A DNA stretch of 64,000 bases from Streptomyces sp. NBC_00775 (lineage in GTDB: Bacteria; Actinomycetota; Actinomycetes; Streptomycetales; Streptomycetaceae), in the NCBI RefSeq assembly GCF_036347135.1, contig NZ_CP108938.1, positions 9,982,001-10,046,000 on the forward strand, read 5' to 3'. Of the stretch, positions 58,965 to 64,000 are shown piece by piece (the stretch's first letter is position 1; each line of letters begins with the position of its first letter). Below the pieces are notes generated by a model that saw only the letters and a list, made by a program, of their open reading frames with translations, was not told the DNA's origin and did no database searches. The position numbers and the translations under genes are program-made.

Positions 58965-60419
58965 ATGTCCGGCAGCCCGCCACCCAACGGCGGTTTCGTC
59001 CGCCGCGTCGGCCTGTTCCAGGCCACCGCCATCAACATGAGCCAGATGTGCGGCATCGGACCGTTCGTGACGATCCCGCTGATGGTCGCCGCGTTCGGCG
59101 GCCCGCAGGCCGTCATCGGCTTCGTCGCCGGCGCCCTGCTGGCACTCGCCGACGGGCTCATCTGGGCCGAACTGGGCGCGTCGATGCCCGGCTCCGGCGG
59201 CAGTTACGTCTATCTGCGCCAGGCCTTCCAGTACCGCACCGGACGGCTGATGCCGTTCCTGTTCGTGTGGACGGCCATGCTCTTCATCCCGCTGATCATG
59301 TCCACCGGCGTGGTCGGCTTCGTCCAGTACCTGGGCTACCTGGCCCCCGACATGGGCAGGACCACCGGGGACCTCATAGGGCTCGGCATCGTCGCCCTCG
59401 TGGTGATCCTGCTGTGGCGCGGCATCGAGCACATCGCCCGCATCACCGCCGTCATGTGGGCCGTCATGATCACCTCGGTCGTCCTGGTGATCCTCGCCGC
59501 GGCCACCGACTTCAGCGCCCACCTGGCCTTCACCTACCCGGCGCACGCCTTCGAGCTGACCAGCGGTCACTTCTGGCTCGGTTTCGCCGCGGGCCTGACC
59601 ATCGGCATCTACGACTACCTCGGCTACAACACCACCGCGTACATGGGCGCCGAGATCAAGGACCCGGGCCGCACCCTGCCCCGCTCCATCATCTTCTCCA
59701 TCCTCGGCATCATGGCGATCTACCTGCTGCTCCAGATCGGCACGCTCGGCGTCATCGACTGGCACCGGATGACCGATCCAGGGGACATCGCCTCGACCTC
59801 CGTGGCGTCGGCCGTCCTGGAGGAGACCTGGGGCAAGGGCGCCGCCGACACCGTCACGGTCCTCATCCTCATCACCGCGTTCGCCTCGGTCTTCACCGGA
59901 CTGCTCGGCGGCTCCCGAGTGCCGTACGACGCCGCCCGCGACCGCGTGTTCTTCCGCCCCTACGCCAAGCTGCACCCCAAGCACCGCTTCCCGATGCTGG
60001 GCCTCGCGACCATGGGCGTCATCACGGCGATCGGCTTCCTCATCGGCCGCCACACCGACCTGGCCACGCTCATCCAGCTGCTCACCACCGTCATGGTGAT
60101 CGTCCAGGCGCTGGCCCAGATCGTCGCCCTCTCGGTGCTCCGCAAGCGGCAGCCGGGCCTGCGCCGCCCGTACAGGATGTGGCTCTACCCCGTACCGAGC
60201 TTCCTCGCGCTCGCGGGCTGGCTGACCATCTACGGATACGCGGACAAGAACTCCCCGGGCCGCCACCCCATCGAATGGTCCCTCGCCTGGCTCGCCCTCG
60301 GCTGCGTCGCCTTCGTCATCTGGGCGCGCCTGGAGAAGGTGTGGCCCTTCGGGCCGAAGGAGCTCAGCGAGGAGTACCTGACCGCGCCGACTCCGGAAAC
60401 GGAGCCCGCCGGGACGTGA
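58965..60419 (+). CDS. APC-superfamily permease
   Basis: The 484-residue twelve-helix APC transporter has the helix 1 block QATAINMSQMCGIGPFVTIPL, GSGGSYVYLRQAF at helix 3, the helix 6 block IGIYDYLGYNTTAYMGAEIKDPGR, and a cytoplasmic tail. APC proteins carry amino acids and amines. Since it is divergent from the csnR-like gene with a box in between, uptake of an amino sugar or of a product of chitosan degradation is a reasonable guess. The ATG follows AGGAGGACC. Confidence 0.9.
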   Translation: MSGSPPPNGGFVRRVGLFQATAINMSQMCGIGPFVTIPLMVAAFGGPQAVIGFVAGALLALADGLIWAELGASMPGSGGSYVYLRQAFQYRTGRLMPFLFVWTAMLFIPLIMSTGVVGFVQYLGYLAPDMGRTTGDLIGLGIVALVVILLWRGIEHIARITAVMWAVMITSVVLVILAAATDFSAHLAFTYPAHAFELTSGHFWLGFAAGLTIGIYDYLGYNTTAYMGAEIKDPGRTLPRSIIFSILGIMAIYLLLQIGTLGVIDWHRMTDPGDIASTSVASAVLEETWGKGAADTVTVLILITAFASVFTGLLGGSRVPYDAARDRVFFRPYAKLHPKHRFPMLGLATMGVITAIGFLIGRHTDLATLIQLLTTVMVIVQALAQIVALSVLRKRQPGLRRPYRMWLYPVPSFLALAGWLTIYGYADKNSPGRHPIEWSLAWLALGCVAFVIWARLEKVWPFGPKELSEEYLTAPTPETEPAGT

Positions 60420-60438
60420 CGCGGCGGCGCCGCCCTCT

Positions 60439-60981
60439 TCAGGAACCGGCGGACATCCAGCCGGTGGCGGCCACGACCTCACGCGCGATATCGGTCACCG
60501 CGCGGTCGTCGGTCGCCACCCGCACGGTGTCCGCGGGCGCCCGCTCGTCCAACAGCCGTGCCTTGCGGGCGCTGTTCTCCATCTCCCGCTTCAACTCGGA
60601 GCCGATCTCCCGCGCCTTGAGCCGCTCGGCGGTGATCTCGTCGGTGGCGGTCAGCAGCACCCGTACGAGTCGTACGTCTCCTCCCATCGCGCGCTCGAAC
60701 AGGCCCGTGGACTGGTCCAGCACGCTCACGGTGTTGGTGTAGATCAGGCGCCGGTAGCCCAGTTCGGCGAAGTTCCCCCATACCGCCCGCAGATTTCGCT
60801 CGGTCACCGCCGCGCGGTGCGGATCGCCCTCCGGCGCCGGGTGCACGTAACCCATGCAGTCGCCCTCGATCACCGCGTGGGCGACCTCCGCGGCACGCAG
60901 TTGCGCCGAAATCTCCCAGCCCACGGTCGTTTTGCCGACGCCCGCGCGTCCCCCGATGAGCAGGACCTCCGCGCGGGTCAC
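60439..60981 (-). CDS. P-loop NTPase/kinase-like protein
   Basis: The product is 180 residues from a GTG start that overlaps the GNAT stop by 4 bp. The Walker A motif LLIGGRAGVGKTTVGWEI lies at residues 7-24 and VIEGDCMGYVHP follows, with a shikimate/adenylate-kinase-like fold. The Arg-rich ERLKAREIGSELKREMENSARK may be the lid. It is the last gene of a three-gene operon with the GNAT and phosphotransferase-fold genes. The substrate is unknown. Confidence 0.82.
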   Translation of the reverse strand: MTRAEVLLIGGRAGVGKTTVGWEISAQLRAAEVAHAVIEGDCMGYVHPAPEGDPHRAAVTERNLRAVWGNFAELGYRRLIYTNTVSVLDQSTGLFERAMGGDVRLVRVLLTATDEITAERLKAREIGSELKREMENSARKARLLDERAPADTVRVATDDRAVTDIAREVVAATGWMSAGS

Positions 60982-61562
60982 CGGCGGCGCCCTTCGCCCG
61001 CGACGTCGTCGCCTTCGAGATGGCTCCAGGTCCGCAGGACGACCACCCGGCCCTTCGCCTCACGAACGACCGGTTCGTCGTCGGTCAGCACGAACCCGGC
61101 GGCCTTGGCGACCGCCTCGCTCGCCCCGTTCCCGTTCTCTATGCACAGGACCACCCGCCGCACCACGGCGCGCCCCTTCGCGAAGTCCACCGCGAGCCGG
61201 ACCGCGCGGGTCGCGAGCCCTCGGCCCCGGTACGCGGCCCCTACGCCATAGGCGAGTTCGACGTCCCGCCCGTCGGCCGCGCTGCGGAACAGCAGGATCT
61301 CACCCTGCGGCGCCCCGCCGTCCGTGGTGATGGCCAGCTGCACCACATGCCCCTCGGTACCTTTCTGCGCGGCGGCGGCCAGATACGCCCGCGCGGCCTC
61401 GGTGTCGAACGGCGACACGACCGGCGTCCACCGGTCGATCTCGGGATCGTCGTAGATCGCGACGAGGTCCGCCACGTCGTCGGCGGACCATTCGCGCAGC
61501 TGAAGCCCGAGCCCTTCGATGCGCAGCGGCCTGGGAACGTCGAACGTCGGTCGGCTGTCCAT
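60978..61562 (-). CDS. GNAT acetyltransferase (RimJ/RimL-like)
   Basis: The 194-residue protein opens RPLRIEGLGLQLREWSADDVADLVAIYDDPEI and has the acetyl-CoA motif GAAYRGRGLATRAVRLAVDFAKG. The late element CIENGNGASEAVAKAAGFVLTDDEP completes the fold. It overlaps both neighbours by 1-4 bp, so the three proteins are made together. A self-resistance or salvage role beside an aminoglycoside-phosphotransferase-fold protein is possible but untested. Confidence 0.87.
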   Translation of the reverse strand: MDSRPTFDVPRPLRIEGLGLQLREWSADDVADLVAIYDDPEIDRWTPVVSPFDTEAARAYLAAAAQKGTEGHVVQLAITTDGGAPQGEILLFRSAADGRDVELAYGVGAAYRGRGLATRAVRLAVDFAKGRAVVRRVVLCIENGNGASEAVAKAAGFVLTDDEPVVREAKGRVVVLRTWSHLEGDDVAGEGRRR

Positions 61563-62836
61563 CAGTTGATCCTGCCGTGCGGAGTGGCTGCCGGCCAAGA
61601 GGTGCTCGCGGGGCCGAGGTCCGGGGCGGGGCCGAGGTACGGGCTCGGCTGCTCGGCGCACCGCACCGCCGCGCGGATCTCGTCCGCCGGATCTCCCCGA
61701 TGGTAGCGCCGCTCCGAAGGCTCGATGCCGTCGAGGAACTCCTGGTAGCGGACGGCGTACGTGAGATGGGCGAGTGGCTCGGCGAGGGCGAGGGCGCGCG
61801 CCGGATCGGCGGCCGGGACCCGCGCCTTCCAGGCGTCGGTCCAGGCGCGGGCGGCCTGCGCGCGACGCGGCCCGGGGAGGAAGTCGTGGACACGCAGTCC
61901 GTCCAGGACCGGGTTGCCCCAGTGGGCGTCGGCGAAGTCCACGACCACGGGTGCGCCACCGGCACCGCGCCAGTTGCCGGGATGGAAGTCGCCGTGCACG
62001 AGCGTGTCGGGCAGTCCGCACTCGGCGAGGAGGTCCCAGCGGTTCATCAACTCCCTTGCGCGGGCGATCTCTTGGGCGTCCAGCTCCCGCGCGACCGGTC
62101 CGTCGAGCAGCTCCTGGAGCTGTGCGGTGAGGACCGGCGCACGCCAGTCCCGGATGCCGGGCAAAGGTGCGGAAGCCAGCGCTGTCTGCGCCGCCACGAA
62201 GCGCTCCATGACGGCGGTGACCGTCTCGGACGACGCCTGCCAGCAGTCCTCGCCGGGTATGTGCTCCATCAGCATGCGGTGCTCGCCGGATCCGAGGACG
62301 GTTGCGACCAGACCGGGGTCGACCCGCGCGAACGCGCCCACGACCGTGCTCTCGTCGGCCGCGAAGCGCGGTGTCGTCTTGAGCCAGACCGTGCCCCGCG
62401 CCGTGGGCAGCCGGAAGAGTCCGGCCAGATTCCATGTACGGCGCTGCTCGACCGGACCGGTCACCGGCCGCCCCGCCGAGGCCAGCGTGTCGGCCGCCCA
62501 AGCGAGGAGGTCGCGCAGACCGTCGGCCCGCGCCCACGGCGCCCGCAACACCTGGGGACCGTTCAACAGGCCCTGATCTACGGGGAGTCGGTCGAGCAGT
62601 CCGGGCGCGGGGCGCGCCAACGCCTCGACGTGGTACGTCACATGGCCGTCCCGTCCGCCCGCACCGCCGTCGACGTCGACGAGACGCAGGACCAGCACCG
62701 GAACGCCGAGCAGCCCCTCCAGATGGCCGATGACCGGTTCCACCTCCGACCACCAGGGGATGTCCACGGGGAAGGGTCCGGCGACACCGAGGAAGTCCCC
62801 GCCCGAGGTCACCCATGCGCTCACGGTTCGGCTCAC
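61562..62836 (-). CDS. Aminoglycoside phosphotransferase-fold protein
   Basis: The product is 424 residues from a GTG start. The C-terminal APH/choline-kinase-fold domain has the catalytic loop LVHGDFHPGNWRG (His-Gly-Asp) and the metal-binding VVVDFADAHWGNP. The N-terminal 150 residues form an extra domain not found in antibiotic kinases. It phosphorylates some hydroxylated small molecule; there is no evidence that this is an antibiotic. It is the first gene of the operon with the GNAT and P-loop genes. Confidence 0.87.
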   Translation of the reverse strand: MSRTVSAWVTSGGDFLGVAGPFPVDIPWWSEVEPVIGHLEGLLGVPVLVLRLVDVDGGAGGRDGHVTYHVEALARPAPGLLDRLPVDQGLLNGPQVLRAPWARADGLRDLLAWAADTLASAGRPVTGPVEQRRTWNLAGLFRLPTARGTVWLKTTPRFAADESTVVGAFARVDPGLVATVLGSGEHRMLMEHIPGEDCWQASSETVTAVMERFVAAQTALASAPLPGIRDWRAPVLTAQLQELLDGPVARELDAQEIARARELMNRWDLLAECGLPDTLVHGDFHPGNWRGAGGAPVVVDFADAHWGNPVLDGLRVHDFLPGPRRAQAARAWTDAWKARVPAADPARALALAEPLAHLTYAVRYQEFLDGIEPSERRYHRGDPADEIRAAVRCAEQPSPYLGPAPDLGPASTSWPAATPHGRIN

Positions 62837-63040
62837 GGCGCCAGTGTGAGGGGCGACGGCTGTCGACGGCGAGCGAATATGCGGGCCTCCGCCAAGTGGG
62901 TTGCTCTATAGGACTGACGGCGCTACCGTCCAGTAAGTTGTCGGCGGGACAGCGGTACGCCGACACACGGCACAGGCGCAGGGCGCAGATACAGGGCACA
63001 GACACAGGACTCACTGGAACCCGCTGGGCGTGAGGAGCCG

Positions 63041-64000
<960 letters not shown>

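Overview
The window is a stretch of an actinomycete chromosome, almost certainly Streptomyces. The GC content is very high, many genes start with GTG or overlap as GTGA/ATGA, and there are several Streptomyces hallmarks: a long chaplin with an LAHTG sortase signal, an exo-beta-D-glucosaminidase (CsxA type) with a near-perfect CsnR-type box, an HbpS/GlcG-family protein, and a sugar ABC importer with no ATPase gene of its own. I found no tRNA, rRNA, CRISPR array, prophage or insertion sequence.

Layout. 1-5.7 kb: the 5' part of a secreted tripeptidyl-aminopeptidase-like hydrolase, the chaplin, two GNAT acetyltransferases, small conserved hypotheticals and a metallo-beta-lactamase-fold hydrolase. 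5.9-12.3 kb: a secreted GH27 alpha-galactosidase with a ricin lectin tail, an EF-G paralogue, and a DMT exporter divergent from a LysR regulator.

12.4-49.5 kb is a catabolic island made of five modules. (A) 12.4-24.5 kb: cupin, CMD-family protein, ribose-type ABC importer, LysR regulator, then a run with a type-I extradiol dioxygenase, aldehyde dehydrogenase, FAH-family enzyme, small VOC protein, alpha/beta hydrolase, HbpS/GlcG protein and a MetE-fold protein lacking the zinc ligands. This resembles a meta-cleavage pathway. (B) 24.5-31.5 kb: ABM monooxygenase-like protein, aldehyde dehydrogenase, LhgO, metal-dependent hydrolase, ThDP enzyme and Ldh-family dehydrogenase, a set that could take a 2-hydroxyacid to a 2-oxoacid, an aldehyde and then an acid. 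(C) 31.7-39.3 kb: HSL-type esterase, second CMD protein, two tandem ceramidase-like proteins (the second has lost a metal ligand) and a MalEFG-type importer. (D) 40.2-46.1 kb: GntR regulator, 4-oxalomesaconate hydratase/aldolase/tautomerase-like genes (GalB, GalC, GalD), a VOC-type extradiol dioxygenase and an aromatic-acid MFS transporter. GntR-like operator sites lie before the regulator and before the transporter. (E) 46.9-49.5 kb: IclR regulator divergent from a third CMD protein and an FAH hydrolase, with three TTCA-N5-TGAA-like operators.

49.6-64 kb returns to general content: GNATs, an NAD-dependent epimerase-like protein, a GlsB-type membrane protein, a secreted CBM-tailed protein, the chitosan module (csxA, ROK regulator, APC permease), a three-gene operon (phosphotransferase-fold protein, GNAT, P-loop protein) and the 5' part of a molybdopterin oxidoreductase.

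The most notable points are the gallate-like pathway of module D whose only visible ring-cleaving enzyme is a VOC (type I) dioxygenase, the zinc-ligand-free MetE-like protein, the ceramidase/degenerate-ceramidase pair, and three regulator-operator systems readable directly from repeated palindromes. Substrates are inferred and have not been tested.
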